Origin: Pseudoalteromonas sp. R3
Lineage (GTDB): Bacteria; Pseudomonadota; Gammaproteobacteria; Enterobacterales; Alteromonadaceae
Reading direction: 5' to 3'
Length of the DNA stretch: 64,000 bases
Assembly: GCF_004014715.1 (NCBI RefSeq)
Contig: NZ_CP034835.1
Location: 4,402,001-4,466,000, forward strand
Below, piece after piece: positions 9,980 to 20,229 of this stretch. The notes under the pieces are model-generated. The model was not told the DNA's origin. It made no database searches and saw only the letters and a list, made by a program, of their open reading frames with translations. A program made the translations under genes and the position numbers. How positions within the stretch are numbered: the stretch's first letter is position 1; each line of letters starts with the position of its first letter.

Positions 9980-11679
9980 TCCTTTGCCGTCAGGGCAACC
10001 GGCAAATCTGGTGCCAGCCACACCCGGCTGTCTTCCGCTGCGCCCTGCTGATGAAACTGGGATGAGATCACCCCTATCTGACCACTGTAGGGCAAGGTGA
10101 ACCAGCCCGCCTCACCGATGGCGTTAGGTCGGGTCCCCGAAGGCTCGCCGACCAATATGGCGCTGGTCAGTTTGCTGATCCCCATCAGTAGATCGTGACC
10201 GGCCGAGAAGGTATTGCGTCCAACCAGGATGATCAGCTTACCCTTAGGTACCAGAGCTTCGAACAACACTGCGGTGGCAATGGTACTGGACAGCAGGAAG
10301 CCATTTCCGCCGCTGTTATCACGCAGGTCCAAAATAAAGTGCTCCGCCTGCCCGGCCAGCAGTGTATCGCGCAGCTGCTGATTAAAAGCATCCAGCGACA
10401 CATCCTTGCGCTCACGTACGGCATTAAAGTTCACATAGAGTGCCTTGTGCTCAGACAGTAATTTGGACCAGTAAGGCTCTGACTGCAGGTGCTGGCGTGG
10501 CAACTTTGGAAAGCCATTAAACTGCATAGCACGCGGCGTCAGCGTCAACTGTTGTGTTTGCTGATCATCTCCACGGACCGTCAGCGCAACTTTGCTTGCG
10601 TCTTCAACCACCCCAAGGCCCTGCAATACCTGAGTCAGGCTCAAATAGTAAGGTCCCAGCCACGCTTGCTGCATATTATTATCGCGCGGGTTAACCTCCC
10701 CGGTTTTTTCCAGTGCCTGTAATGCCGGGGTATTGCCTATCGCCAACACCTGCTTGCCAATAAGGTGTTGATAGTCTGAGTCGGCCGCCACAATAAACAG
10801 CCCTTCTTCAAACAGATAAAACTGCACGGGTAACTGCTGAGTGTTGCCCGCCTTACCCCAGGCCGGAATAATGAAGTTGTGACCATTTTCCAGCATGCCG
10901 AGCAGCTGCATCAGCTCAAACACGACCTGCTGGTCACTCAAAGCGGGAATGCGCTTATCAATCTGCGCGACCTTGCGCTCAAAGCCCTGCTCGCTCATGC
11001 GATGAAAGGCCGACACATGTAAACGCCTGATCTCATCAGCCAGATAATGCAGATCATGACGCCAGCGTGCCTCTCTGTCGAACTCTGCACCAGGTGCTGC
11101 GCCCACTAAGCGGCGAAAATCGGCATCCTGTGCAAACGCGGCAAAGTGCGGATTGGGCTTGCGGCTAAACAGGCTGCGGCCGGTCAGCGCGGGTTTGTCG
11201 TCCCAGCGCGCCTCGAGTGCCCGCTCCAGCCACAGCATGGCATTTTTCTTATCTTTAAGCGCGCCATACAGCTCAGCCAGAGTTACCATCATGTCGTTGG
11301 GGTTATCGTGCCATTTTGGCAAGCGCTTTAACCGTACCCCCAACTGTAATGCCCGCTTAAGTGGAGCAATGGCTTCCTGCCACTGTTGTTGCTGCCGATA
11401 CCCCAGGCTCAGCAGATACCAGGTAACACCATCGTTTTGATAGTCTGTGGTCAGCCCCTTGGCCAGTTTGACGACCGCCGGCCAGTCTTCGCGTTCAACC
11501 AGGGTAAACAGCTGCTCTTTGCTGTGGTAATAACCAACCGGATCGCTTACCTGATTAGGCAACACGGGAATTTGATATGCATCGTTATGATACCCGGGTG
11601 TACCACGTGACGGGGTTGCATGTGACTGCTGACAGCTCAAAATGATGAGTCCGAGTAGTCCAAAAACGGCTTTATACAT
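9913..11679 (-). CDS. TPR-containing S41-family peptidase, exported
   Basis: This 588-aa protein starts with a lipoprotein-like signal (FGLLGLIILSCQQ). A TPR-like helical segment (residues ~60-150, GVTWYLLSLGYRQQQQWQEA) precedes an S41 (C-terminal processing protease-like) domain. Its core FILDLRDNSGGNGF and the serine-bearing RNTFSAGHDLLM with GEPSGTRPN are visible. It follows an AraC-type regulator gene on the same strand, with a long inverted repeat between them. A paralogous S41 protein occurs at 59-60.4 kb. Confidence 0.85.
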   Translation of the reverse strand: MYKAVFGLLGLIILSCQQSHATPSRGTPGYHNDAYQIPVLPNQVSDPVGYYHSKEQLFTLVEREDWPAVVKLAKGLTTDYQNDGVTWYLLSLGYRQQQQWQEAIAPLKRALQLGVRLKRLPKWHDNPNDMMVTLAELYGALKDKKNAMLWLERALEARWDDKPALTGRSLFSRKPNPHFAAFAQDADFRRLVGAAPGAEFDREARWRHDLHYLADEIRRLHVSAFHRMSEQGFERKVAQIDKRIPALSDQQVVFELMQLLGMLENGHNFIIPAWGKAGNTQQLPVQFYLFEEGLFIVAADSDYQHLIGKQVLAIGNTPALQALEKTGEVNPRDNNMQQAWLGPYYLSLTQVLQGLGVVEDASKVALTVRGDDQQTQQLTLTPRAMQFNGFPKLPRQHLQSEPYWSKLLSEHKALYVNFNAVRERKDVSLDAFNQQLRDTLLAGQAEHFILDLRDNSGGNGFLLSSTIATAVLFEALVPKGKLIILVGRNTFSAGHDLLMGISKLTSAILVGEPSGTRPNAIGEAGWFTLPYSGQIGVISSQFHQQGAAEDSRVWLAPDLPVALTAKDYFANKDAVLDAALTLMSSGSR

Positions 11680-11722
11680 TTGGTTCTCCTCTTAGGTTAA
11701 GAACCAATGTATTGAATAAACT

Positions 11723-11764
11723 ACTTTTATTCGTCCAGAATCCGGATCCTGAACGAATAAAAGT
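11723..11764. promoter_or_regulatory. 42-bp inverted repeat upstream of the S41 gene
   Basis: Arms of 12 bases (ACTTTTATTCGT / ACGAATAAAAGT) match perfectly. After one unpaired base on each side, CAG/CTG also pairs, around an AATCCGGAT core. It lies in the 95-base gap between the AraC-type gene and the S41 peptidase start. Symmetry suggests an operator for a dimeric regulator; it could also act as a terminator of the regulator gene, but there is no T run. Confidence 0.55.
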
Positions 11765-11773
11765 GTGATTTGG

Positions 11774-12820
11774 TTAGTTTTTCAGCGCGCCATGTCGAAA
11801 ACGCGTCGGCGTCATTCCTGTACGGGTTTTAAAGGCCTGATTGAAGGTCGACTTGGCATTAAAGCCATTGTTCATCGCAATATCGAGTACCGACGCCTCT
11901 GCATAGGCCGGATCAGCCAACTGTTTTTCAACCTGCCCCAGCCTTACCTCATTGATATAGTTAGAGAAGTTATTTCCAGACACAGAGTTAATAGCCCAGG
12001 AAACCTGCTTTACACCCAGTGACAGCTGATCTGCGATATGCTGAATACTCAGTCGTGGCTGACAAAACAGCCTCTGCTGCCGAACCTGTGCATCTACCGC
12101 TGCAAATATCGACTGCGCCAGCTGCGTGTCCTCTGCAGCGTCATCTCGCTGACTGAGCGTCTGATATTGGGCCAGGCGATTAAACAACTGCGGCTGCTTT
12201 ATAACCCCAACCAGCAACACAGACAGAATACCAAAGAAGCCCACTTCATGGGCTAAATACCAGTAGGCTTTCCAGGGCATAGGCGTGATGGGCTGCACAT
12301 TCATGCGCACAAAATCCGTCACACTCAGTACGGCATACACGCCAAGTAATCTGGTCAGCCAGGTGAGATCCATCGTCGCCGCATCGGCATGTACCTGATA
12401 CACCGTATCGCGATAGTCACGCAGCAGTTTTAAAGACGCCACCAGATAACCCAGCAGCATGATGCTGCCCAGCGCAATTAGCGGCTGAACATAGTGGGTC
12501 AAGCCCAGTGATACCAGGGGTAACAGCAGGTGGCGGGCAGACTGCAAGCCATCTGTTGAGGCCCCGATCAGGTTGCGGACACTGAGATACCAGACTGGCC
12601 CCATGGCCACAGTAAAAGCCGGTGTGATGACGTATCCTGCCAGTGTAAAGCCTGCGCTTTCAAGCACGTTAGCAAGGCAGAGTAAGGTCTGAAAAACAAA
12701 AAATAACACCAGGCAGCGACTGTGCGGATTTTGCCACACAAGTATCGCGGCAAAGCACATCTGCCAGGCAAAGATCAGCTGAAATACAGTCAGCCCTGAA
12801 ATACTGAGCGAGGTGAACAC
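11774..12820 (-). CDS. Membrane-anchored AraC-family transcriptional regulator
   Basis: The 348-aa product has about seven hydrophobic helices in residues 1-220 and a C-terminal AraC HTH domain (LSIQHIADQLSLGVKQVSWA, then VLDIAMNNGFNAKSTFNQAF and TGMTPTRFR). This is the 7TM-AraC architecture common in marine gammaproteobacteria. It directly precedes the S41 peptidase gene and probably controls it, plausibly through the inverted repeat between them (inference). Confidence 0.85.
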   Translation of the reverse strand: MFTSLSISGLTVFQLIFAWQMCFAAILVWQNPHSRCLVLFFVFQTLLCLANVLESAGFTLAGYVITPAFTVAMGPVWYLSVRNLIGASTDGLQSARHLLLPLVSLGLTHYVQPLIALGSIMLLGYLVASLKLLRDYRDTVYQVHADAATMDLTWLTRLLGVYAVLSVTDFVRMNVQPITPMPWKAYWYLAHEVGFFGILSVLLVGVIKQPQLFNRLAQYQTLSQRDDAAEDTQLAQSIFAAVDAQVRQQRLFCQPRLSIQHIADQLSLGVKQVSWAINSVSGNNFSNYINEVRLGQVEKQLADPAYAEASVLDIAMNNGFNAKSTFNQAFKTRTGMTPTRFRHGALKN

Positions 12821-12861
12821 ATTTAACTCTTTATTGTTGTTATTATGGTTAGCCGCACCGG

Positions 12862-13404
12862 TTATTTGAACTGTACCACTTCATTACTGCGTACATAGGT
12901 ACGCTGCTCTGGCTCTGTCCATTTGCCTTGTTTTAGATACTGGGTAGATACCTCAAAGTGATTATCTTTGAAACGGCTAATGGATTTTACCTGAGTGATG
13001 CCATCTTTATTGCCGGTTACGTCCTCAAAAGCAACAAATTCGGTAGGACTGAGCACTTCAATGGTGCCGTGGGTATAAAACCCTGCTGTGGTGAAATAGT
13101 AGAAAACCACCGCGTTTTTGCTCTTGTCCCAGAAAATCAGCGACTCGCCACCATACATACCCGCATTGATAGAATGCAAAGTGCGCACTGCGGTGCCATT
13201 GAGCGCTCGCTCCCAGTGACTGATATCCCGCATTGGCGGTTTACCTGCAGGAACAGCAAAATCCGCCTGCCAGGTTCCCAAAAAGGGTTGAAATACGGCA
13301 AGTTCCTTAGCAAGCTGCGCAGGTTTATCGTCATCTGCCAGCACCTGGATATTCCATACAAGCAGGAGCAATAAACTAAGCCAGAGAGTTAATGTTCGGG
13401 TCAT
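12862..13404 (-). CDS. Secreted DUF1579-like lipocalin-type protein
   Basis: Start set at MTRTLTLWLSLLLLLVWNIQ (AGGA 9 bases upstream), which gives a clean signal peptide ending near VLADDD; an in-frame ATG 30 bases upstream would add a charged tail. The mature ~160 residues contain FLGTWQADF and repeated beta strands (GGESLIFWDKSKNAVVFYYF), like DUF1579/heme-lipocalin-type periplasmic proteins. Ligand unknown. It lies 42 bases upstream of the AraC gene, on the same strand. Confidence 0.6.
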   Translation of the reverse strand: MTRTLTLWLSLLLLLVWNIQVLADDDKPAQLAKELAVFQPFLGTWQADFAVPAGKPPMRDISHWERALNGTAVRTLHSINAGMYGGESLIFWDKSKNAVVFYYFTTAGFYTHGTIEVLSPTEFVAFEDVTGNKDGITQVKSISRFKDNHFEVSTQYLKQGKWTEPEQRTYVRSNEVVQFK

Positions 13405-13460
13405 AACATCGTCCTTCATTTTGTGATTACTCAAGGGTAGTCAAAGGGTCTCATAAACAC

Positions 13461-13487
13461 AAAAAGCGCACCATTGGTGCGCTTTTT
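13461..13487. terminator. Strong bidirectional terminator after lanB
   Basis: A 13-bp stem (AAAAAGCGCACCA / TGGTGCGCTTTTT) with a one-base nominal loop and A/T runs on both sides lies 14 bases beyond the LanB stop codon on the minus strand. It closes the lanthipeptide operon and isolates the downstream DUF1579-like gene. Confidence 0.85.
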
Positions 13488-13500
13488 GCCGTTCAGTCGC

Positions 13501-16500
13501 TTAGTCGGCTTTTTTATCTGCCGAGAAGTACTTACGACGGAGCATATCGTGAATAACCAGCTCTTGTTCGCGACCATAGGCTTTGAACATACGGTTATTG
13601 TGCATGTGCAACAAAGACCCCATCAGCGTATCTTTGGTACAGTTGAGTTTACCTTCGTCGATCATACGGTTGAGAACCCCAACCACAGGCTCTGCCGCCA
13701 TGTACCATTGTGACAGGATCTCAAACAGCGCCTGTTGTGCTTCGTCAGCTTGCGCATCCGTTTGTTTGGTCAACAGTGCAAAGTCCTTATCCAGTTGCGC
13801 TTCATAGTCACGATAACGGTTACCTAACTGCTTACGCAAGACACTGGTTTCATTAAACTCTCTGCCAAAACCATCGCGTAACTGGCTGATCAGCGCAAAG
13901 CGTGTAGCATCATCGTATTCAAACAGATCCAGTAGTTTGTGGGTGTGTGCCAGCGCCATACGCCAGCGTACGTCTTCACCGTATTCGTCCACCAGCGCGC
14001 AGGTTTTTGCAATAAGCGCACTGTCGTACATAAACAGGGATTCAACCAATGCCATCGACTCAGGACCACCATAGCGCTCAACCTCACGCTCATAGGTCAT
14101 CAGTTCGACTTTATGTAGCTCGCCACTTTCCACTTTCGGGTCGAGTAACGCATTCAATTTTGGCAGTAGCTGGCCACATAGCAACCCTGGATCACCATGG
14201 AAACGCAGGCGCAGGTGCCAGTCTGGATCGCCATAACGAATGAAGAACCATTTGTCGTACAGCTCACTATTTTGCTCAATCAGTGGCAGTAGTTCTTCGG
14301 TCAGTAATTGCTCGACCAGAGAGTTGCCTGAGTAAATCTTCAGACTCAGCCATTCCGAACCTGCACTAAAGCGACGCTTCAAAGGTGCAGCCGTGATGTT
14401 CCCCAAAGGATCATCACTGAAATGGCGGTGAACGTTAGCATGCTCATTGATAAATGGAATAATCACTTCATTGCTGTAGTGATTCCCCTGTGCATCCACC
14501 ACTCGTGAAGGATAATGATTGCTGAGCACTTCTTTGAGCTCAACCCGGCGATGACCTTTGGTTTCAGCAAGTAAAATCGCAAACATATCCGGGTTGCGCA
14601 GGTCCAGCTGAAGCACGTTATCAGCCATAGCAAAGCTGACTTGCGGATCGAGCTGATAAGTATCAAGTAGTGCATCCAGTTTAGTACGATCAAACTGGCC
14701 TTTTTTACTGATAGCTTCAAGCTCTGTTCTGTCAATGCGCCAGGTTTTTTCATTCAGGATCAGGTTATCCAACATCAGGCGTGGCACAAAAGAGGCACGA
14801 TCCAGGCTGCCAGGCAACTTAAATTGCGGTGGTCTGCCATCCTGATGTTGCAACATACATAAGAACTTATAGGCACTCAGGCTGCGAGCAGAGTAGTTGT
14901 GAGCACTAGACAAGCGCGGTACGACTTGTTTGTTCAGTCGCTTACTCCATAATTTCACTTTTTGCCCTTCAACCCAGACATACAGGTCGCTCAATGGGAT
15001 CTGATACTCATCTTCCAGTGCACTGTCTGCCAGGAAGACGATTTCGTACTGGCGCAGATGTGGGCGTGCAATCACATTCCCCGGGCGTCCCTCTGGCATG
15101 TGGACGACTTCTGCCAAAATCACGTCGTCGCTGTGTGCCTGCTCAGATTCCAAATGCGCCACTACATTGTCTTTAAGCCCTTCATCCAGATGACAAAAAC
15201 GACCCAGCAGATTAGCAGCTGATGGACCGTAACAGCCGTTGAATTTGTAAACCGGATTTCCCCGGTCGTCCTGATACAAGCTCACCATAGTCGCGAAAGA
15301 GAATGGGAACTTAGTCACGGCTTCTTTATTGGTGATTTTTTGCTTCAGCTCTTTACCACGCAGCACAACACAGTCTTTTGCACGGTTTTGAGGCTGACTC
15401 AGCGCATCCTCCACGAGGCCATCCAGTACGCTAATTTCAGGTGCGCTCTGCTGACTACTGCCACTGCGAGCCAGGTTCAGACCCGCAACCAGAGGTGCTT
15501 CATACCCGGTTTCCGTTGAAATGCCAATGCCGGATTCATCATCCAGAATTTTATCCAGCGGTACAAACTGCCCCTCAAAACGCGCATTGAACTTAGTCAT
15601 AAACTGGTTAAGTGAACTGCCCTGCTCAGACACACTCAGGCCAGCAATCAGCTCCAGCTGCTTTTGCAGACGTAAAACTTCCTGCCCTGACAATTGGCAG
15701 TCATTAAACTGACGATAAATATCGCTCTGAAACAGCTTGTTTTCCTGTACTTTCACAGGCAGGCTTTGCAGGTGCTCCAGCAGTTGTTTATAAGGTTTAA
15801 TTTCACCTGTTTTTTGGCTATCCAGAGCGTCTATTTGCGCCAGCGCAGTAGCTAGTTTATCAGCCGTGTCGAGTTCATTGATGGCGGTGATCGACTTCAG
15901 TAACGCGCGATCCGGTGACTCACCGGTCAGCGGCAGCGGAATGTCTGCCAGCAGCACTCCCTCGTCAATCAGGTCCTGGATATAGGCTTCCACTTCTTCA
16001 AGCTCGGCTTCAGCATACTGTTCACGGAACTGTGCCACCAAAGCATTAAAACTCTTACCATCGCGCGCAGCGTCCAGTACAAAGCGGAAATACTCATCAC
16101 TCTCTACCGCACTCAGACGATATTGCATGGTCTCTTCTGACAAATATGTCTCGATATATCGACACTGATCGGCGATGAAGTAATGCGAGGTATTCGGTTT
16201 GTAGGTCAATGTATCTGAGCGGGACGCGTGCTTGATAAAGTGCTCTTTAAGTGCATTCAGATAGAACATGTCGAGTCGGGTTTTACGACTGTCTTCACCG
16301 AGATCCGCGACCGTCAGTTCAGTACTATCAGCAATGTTACCCTGATGGATCCCTGAAAACAGACCAAAAGGTGTTGGTCGTGAGCACATGCGGACCATGT
16401 ATTTAATCAAAGCATGGGCGACTTTTTTGCCCTGCTTGGACTCTGGCTTAGTACGCCACTGTTCGATTCGCTCAAGTAATGACGGGCTCGCAAGATAGAT

Positions 16501-16647
16501 GGCCTCTTCGACCCCCGGTGTGGCGAGCCAGGCAGCCAGCAAGACATTGGTGTCGGCATTGTCTTCGCCAAACTGGGCCAGTTGCTCAAGCCCCAGACGG
16601 GGCGTACGAATTACAAAAAAATCTTCATTTTTTAGCTGTTTAGACAT
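13501..16647 (-). CDS. lanB: Class I lanthipeptide dehydratase (LanB, full length)
   Basis: Start taken at ATG 16647 (MSKQLKNEDFFVIRTPRLGL), with GGGAG 7 bases upstream. The ~1048 aa match a full-length NisB-type enzyme: an N-terminal glutamylation domain with the FxxRTP opening and KYMVRMCSRPTPFGLFSGI, and a C-terminal elimination domain with KWFFIRYGDPDWHLRLRFHG. Such enzymes use glutamyl-tRNA to activate Ser/Thr of a precursor and then eliminate glutamate, giving dehydro residues. It is last in the HlyD-PCAT-LanC-LanB operon, 10 bases after lanC. No adjacent class I precursor was identified. Confidence 0.93.
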   Translation of the reverse strand: MSKQLKNEDFFVIRTPRLGLEQLAQFGEDNADTNVLLAAWLATPGVEEAIYLASPSLLERIEQWRTKPESKQGKKVAHALIKYMVRMCSRPTPFGLFSGIHQGNIADSTELTVADLGEDSRKTRLDMFYLNALKEHFIKHASRSDTLTYKPNTSHYFIADQCRYIETYLSEETMQYRLSAVESDEYFRFVLDAARDGKSFNALVAQFREQYAEAELEEVEAYIQDLIDEGVLLADIPLPLTGESPDRALLKSITAINELDTADKLATALAQIDALDSQKTGEIKPYKQLLEHLQSLPVKVQENKLFQSDIYRQFNDCQLSGQEVLRLQKQLELIAGLSVSEQGSSLNQFMTKFNARFEGQFVPLDKILDDESGIGISTETGYEAPLVAGLNLARSGSSQQSAPEISVLDGLVEDALSQPQNRAKDCVVLRGKELKQKITNKEAVTKFPFSFATMVSLYQDDRGNPVYKFNGCYGPSAANLLGRFCHLDEGLKDNVVAHLESEQAHSDDVILAEVVHMPEGRPGNVIARPHLRQYEIVFLADSALEDEYQIPLSDLYVWVEGQKVKLWSKRLNKQVVPRLSSAHNYSARSLSAYKFLCMLQHQDGRPPQFKLPGSLDRASFVPRLMLDNLILNEKTWRIDRTELEAISKKGQFDRTKLDALLDTYQLDPQVSFAMADNVLQLDLRNPDMFAILLAETKGHRRVELKEVLSNHYPSRVVDAQGNHYSNEVIIPFINEHANVHRHFSDDPLGNITAAPLKRRFSAGSEWLSLKIYSGNSLVEQLLTEELLPLIEQNSELYDKWFFIRYGDPDWHLRLRFHGDPGLLCGQLLPKLNALLDPKVESGELHKVELMTYEREVERYGGPESMALVESLFMYDSALIAKTCALVDEYGEDVRWRMALAHTHKLLDLFEYDDATRFALISQLRDGFGREFNETSVLRKQLGNRYRDYEAQLDKDFALLTKQTDAQADEAQQALFEILSQWYMAAEPVVGVLNRMIDEGKLNCTKDTLMGSLLHMHNNRMFKAYGREQELVIHDMLRRKYFSADKKAD

Positions 16648-16657
16648 CACTTACTCC

Positions 16658-17872
16658 CTATGCCATTAACAAACAATCAACCCAGCCAGTATCATCATCA
16701 AACAGAGAAGTCAGGGTCATGCCAATACCTGCATAGCCCATCAGGAAGCCAAAGTCTTCATGATATTCTTTGTCTATGCCATTGAAGGAATAGAGAGATT
16801 CAACGCCACGCTCAGCATACTGCTGCAACGAGTAATCAACCCAATACTGCATCGCCTGTGCAAAACGAGGATGAGGCATTAACTGATTCAGGATTTGATA
16901 AATCAGTGCCATGCCATAGTAGCCATGACACACGCCGGCATCGGTGATGTGGCCAGATTTTTCATCGCGCTCGGCAGCATGCAGGCCAATTTCTAATGCC
17001 CGCTCGATATAGCTTGGGCGATCCAGCGCCTGCCCTACACGTGCCAGTGTCATGGCAATAGTCAGGTCGCCGTAACACCAACCAAGGCGAGACTGATGTT
17101 CGTTACCCGCGCATGAACCAAAACATGAATGTGAGCCACTGTCTGGGCTTTGCTGTTCCAGCAACCAATCACAACCGCCTAACAACAGCTTAGTCACACG
17201 CTCTTTCAGAGCTGGAATATGAACCGCAGGCAATAACGCCGCAATAATACCAGGCACACCATGCGCAAGACCCAGATTGTACTCAGGCTCTTTGGGCTCA
17301 TCTTTATTAAAACGGTAGACCGACTCTTCTGGTTGAGACCAGGCAATATGACCGTTGTCGAAATGGGTTGCGGTACTTTCTAATCCATTGACAATCACCT
17401 CATACAGAGCAGTTTGGTCAGATTGTCTGCCACGACGTGATGCATACGGTGCAAATCCGGAAAGTCCCAGCACCATTTCAATTTCGCCACGCCAGGGCTG
17501 ATGATCCAGCGACTGACGGAATAATTCGTCAATTTCCTCAAGTAATTCGGGGTCATAATTTTCTGGATCAGCCTGATTCAGATACTCAAGTAACCAAGCC
17601 TGCCCCGCCAGACCGTTACTTAATTCAAAACTCTGTTGATCCAAGCCTTCCTGTAATTCTTCTAATTTCTGAGCAAACAGGTCCTCATCAACCAGGCTTG
17701 CGTCATATTCGTACGCTTTATACAAAAACAGTAGCTGACCTGCTAAGCCGCTGAGCAGGCCATGAGGCAACTCCGTATCACGGATATGTGCGCTGACTTT
17801 GTCAGCCACAACGGACAGAATGGTGTGGATAGTGTCGCGCTGCTGCGTCGACAATGAAAATTGCTCCGGCAT
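16658..17872 (-). CDS. lanC: Lanthionine cyclase (LanC)
   Basis: Start set at MPEQFSLSTQ (17872), which has AAGGA at proper spacing; the longest frame begins 24 bases upstream. The ~404-aa protein has the LanC alpha-toroid pattern with repeated Gly motifs (GLAHGVPGIIAALL). All three zinc ligands are present: Cys266 in WCYGD and Cys315-His316 in VCHGYYGM. It should add Cys thiols to dehydroalanine/dehydrobutyrine to form (methyl)lanthionine. The gene sits between the PCAT exporter and lanB. Confidence 0.93.
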   Translation of the reverse strand: MPEQFSLSTQQRDTIHTILSVVADKVSAHIRDTELPHGLLSGLAGQLLFLYKAYEYDASLVDEDLFAQKLEELQEGLDQQSFELSNGLAGQAWLLEYLNQADPENYDPELLEEIDELFRQSLDHQPWRGEIEMVLGLSGFAPYASRRGRQSDQTALYEVIVNGLESTATHFDNGHIAWSQPEESVYRFNKDEPKEPEYNLGLAHGVPGIIAALLPAVHIPALKERVTKLLLGGCDWLLEQQSPDSGSHSCFGSCAGNEHQSRLGWCYGDLTIAMTLARVGQALDRPSYIERALEIGLHAAERDEKSGHITDAGVCHGYYGMALIYQILNQLMPHPRFAQAMQYWVDYSLQQYAERGVESLYSFNGIDKEYHEDFGFLMGYAGIGMTLTSLFDDDTGWVDCLLMA

Positions 17873-18054
17873 GTTCATCCTTAATCTAATCGTCATTCGT
17901 TATTGTTATCGTGTCTTCGATGCAGTGCGCGCATCATTGATGCACGCATTGCCATCTGTACCTTTGTTATCTTTCCGACGTTAACCCAAATTCTCCGCCT
18001 GCTCAACCATCGACAATCATATTTTTTACAAAATAAAAACAATCAGACGGGTAA

Positions 18055-20199
18055 TTACTCACAAACGGACTCTTCCTCCTGCTCCTGGGCATCAGACACG
18101 TCGGCTTTTTTCAGCCGAATTTCCCGGTCGGCTGAGGCAATGGTTTCTTTACGGTGCGCAATAATCACTCGGGTGATATCCAAACGAGATACCGCTTCAT
18201 TGATATCGGATTCCAGGTTGGTGTCCAGGTGACTGGTTGCCTCATCCATAAACAAAATTTTGGGTTGTTTGTACAAGGCGCGAGCCAGAATAATACGTTG
18301 CTTCTGACCACCAGACAGGCTCGACCCCATGTCGCCTATCAGACTGTCGTAGTTCATTGGCATCTGGCTGATATCATCATGGATAGCAGCTAGCTGCGCA
18401 CAATACACGACTCGCTCCATATCAATTGGTGTATCGAAAAATGCGATATTGTCGGCGACAGAGCCCGATAACAGCTCATCGTCTTGCATCACTGCTGCGA
18501 TTTGCTGGCGATACTGACGCGCCCCAATTTGTTCCATAGGCACACCATCGATGAGCACTTCACCACTTTTTGGTTGGTTCAGGCCCAGCATGATTTTCAG
18601 CAAGGTGGATTTACCACAACCCGAGGGGCCGGTTATCGCCACGGATTCACCCGCTGAAATGGTCAGATTGAGATTGTTCAGGACATTGGGAGTTGCATCT
18701 GAATAAGCGAAGCAGATGTCACGCAATTCGATGTGACCTTCAACCTTGTGTTGCTTAACCTGGTCCGGCTGCAGAATTTCTTTGTCGGTCAGTGCAATAT
18801 CCGCAATACGATCAAAGTGCAGGCCCACCATTTTAAACTCAATCAATTTTTCAATCAGGTTCGCTGTTTTGTCCATAAATTGGCGCTTATAGGACATAAA
18901 CGCGAACAGCATACCGGTACTGAATCCGCCATCCAGAACCAAATGCGCCGCCAAAAACACCACCAAAATGTTTTCAATACCAAATAAAGCTCGGTTAATA
19001 GCATCATAGCCAATCTGGAAATTCCCCAGGCGAATACTCTGGTTGATGGCATTGGCATAGCGGTTTTGCCACTGCCCTTCGCGCTTCACCTCAGAGCCAA
19101 ACAGCTTGATGGTCTGAATGCCCCGTACGGTCTCCATAAAGTTAGAGTTTTCTTCTGCACGTGCCATGATTTCCTGTTCGCTGATATTACGAAACGGTTT
19201 GTACATAGCAATACGTACTATGGCGTACGCCACCACGGCCGCTAATACCACCGCAGACAGAGTTGGGCTGTAAAAGAAGATCATAGCCAGCGTAATGATT
19301 GCCATCAGGCCATCTATGATGGCTTCGATCACCCCGGTAGTGAGGATTTGCTTGACCTGCTGCAATGAACCAAAGCGGGAAACCACGTCACCCATATGGC
19401 GTTTTTCGAAATAGGAAATCGGCAGGCGAACCAGATGGTGGAACAGGTTAGCTCCCAGCTGAATGTTCATCTGGTTACCAAAATGCAGCAAGGTGAACCC
19501 TCGCAGCGCATTGGTGGCTATTTCAAATACCAGCACCAAAAAGAAACCAGTGGCGAGCACCGTCAATAGGTTTGTATCACCCGTCAGGATCACATCGTCG
19601 ATCACCAGCTGAATATAGTAAGGTGCTGCGAGGGTAAACACCTGGAGTATGATGGACAGTAAGAAGATCAGGGTCAATGAGCGTTTCAGCCCTGTGATAC
19701 GACTCCAGAAATCCGAAAAGTGCAGGCTGGGCTTCTTCTCTTTCTTTTCAAAACTCTTGGTCGGTGTCAGCTCCAGGGCGACGCCTGTGAAATGCTTTGA
19801 CGCCTCAGCCATGGTGAAGGTTTTTTCACCCGAAGCGGGGTCATGGATCACGATGCGCTTTTCATTGGCCTTTTTAAGGACCACAAAGTGGTTCATATCC
19901 CAGTGCAAAATGCAGGGCGTCTGCAGTGCATCCAGATCTTCCAGTTCGATGCGCAATGGCCGTGAACTCATCTCCAGCTTTTCTGCAAAGTGCATAATAT
20001 CCAGCAGGGTCGCCCCTTCGATAGATATGCTGAACTTTTGTCGTAATGTGGTCAGGTCGCTGTGGTAACCGTGATACGCCGCGACCATGGCCAGGCTGGC
20101 GAGGCCGCATTCAGCCGCCTCTGATTGTAAAATAATAGGCAGTGACTTCCTTGACCAGAACTCTAACTGCTGTACCGGTGATTCGTCTTCAACGTGCAT
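18055..20199 (-). CDS. Peptidase-containing ABC transporter (PCAT 1)
   Basis: This 714-aa protein joins a C39 peptidase, a six-helix exporter domain and an ATPase. Catalytic residues visible are Cys31 (QSEAAECGLAS), His104 (HWDMNHFVVL) and Asp120 (IHDPASG). The ATPase has Walker [10 protein letters not shown], signature LSGGQKQR and Walker B ILFMDEA. Such RaxB/CvaB-like proteins cut double-glycine leaders and export the core peptide with a HlyD partner. It lies between hlyD and lanC, so it probably exports the LanBC product and perhaps other GG peptides from the 36-56 kb library. Confidence 0.93.
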   Translation of the reverse strand: MHVEDESPVQQLEFWSRKSLPIILQSEAAECGLASLAMVAAYHGYHSDLTTLRQKFSISIEGATLLDIMHFAEKLEMSSRPLRIELEDLDALQTPCILHWDMNHFVVLKKANEKRIVIHDPASGEKTFTMAEASKHFTGVALELTPTKSFEKKEKKPSLHFSDFWSRITGLKRSLTLIFLLSIILQVFTLAAPYYIQLVIDDVILTGDTNLLTVLATGFFLVLVFEIATNALRGFTLLHFGNQMNIQLGANLFHHLVRLPISYFEKRHMGDVVSRFGSLQQVKQILTTGVIEAIIDGLMAIITLAMIFFYSPTLSAVVLAAVVAYAIVRIAMYKPFRNISEQEIMARAEENSNFMETVRGIQTIKLFGSEVKREGQWQNRYANAINQSIRLGNFQIGYDAINRALFGIENILVVFLAAHLVLDGGFSTGMLFAFMSYKRQFMDKTANLIEKLIEFKMVGLHFDRIADIALTDKEILQPDQVKQHKVEGHIELRDICFAYSDATPNVLNNLNLTISAGESVAITGPSGCGKSTLLKIMLGLNQPKSGEVLIDGVPMEQIGARQYRQQIAAVMQDDELLSGSVADNIAFFDTPIDMERVVYCAQLAAIHDDISQMPMNYDSLIGDMGSSLSGGQKQRIILARALYKQPKILFMDEATSHLDTNLESDINEAVSRLDITRVIIAHRKETIASADREIRLKKADVSDAQEQEEESVCE

Positions 20200-20229
20200 A
20201 AAAAGCCTTTTTATTCTTGTAGTTGCAGC

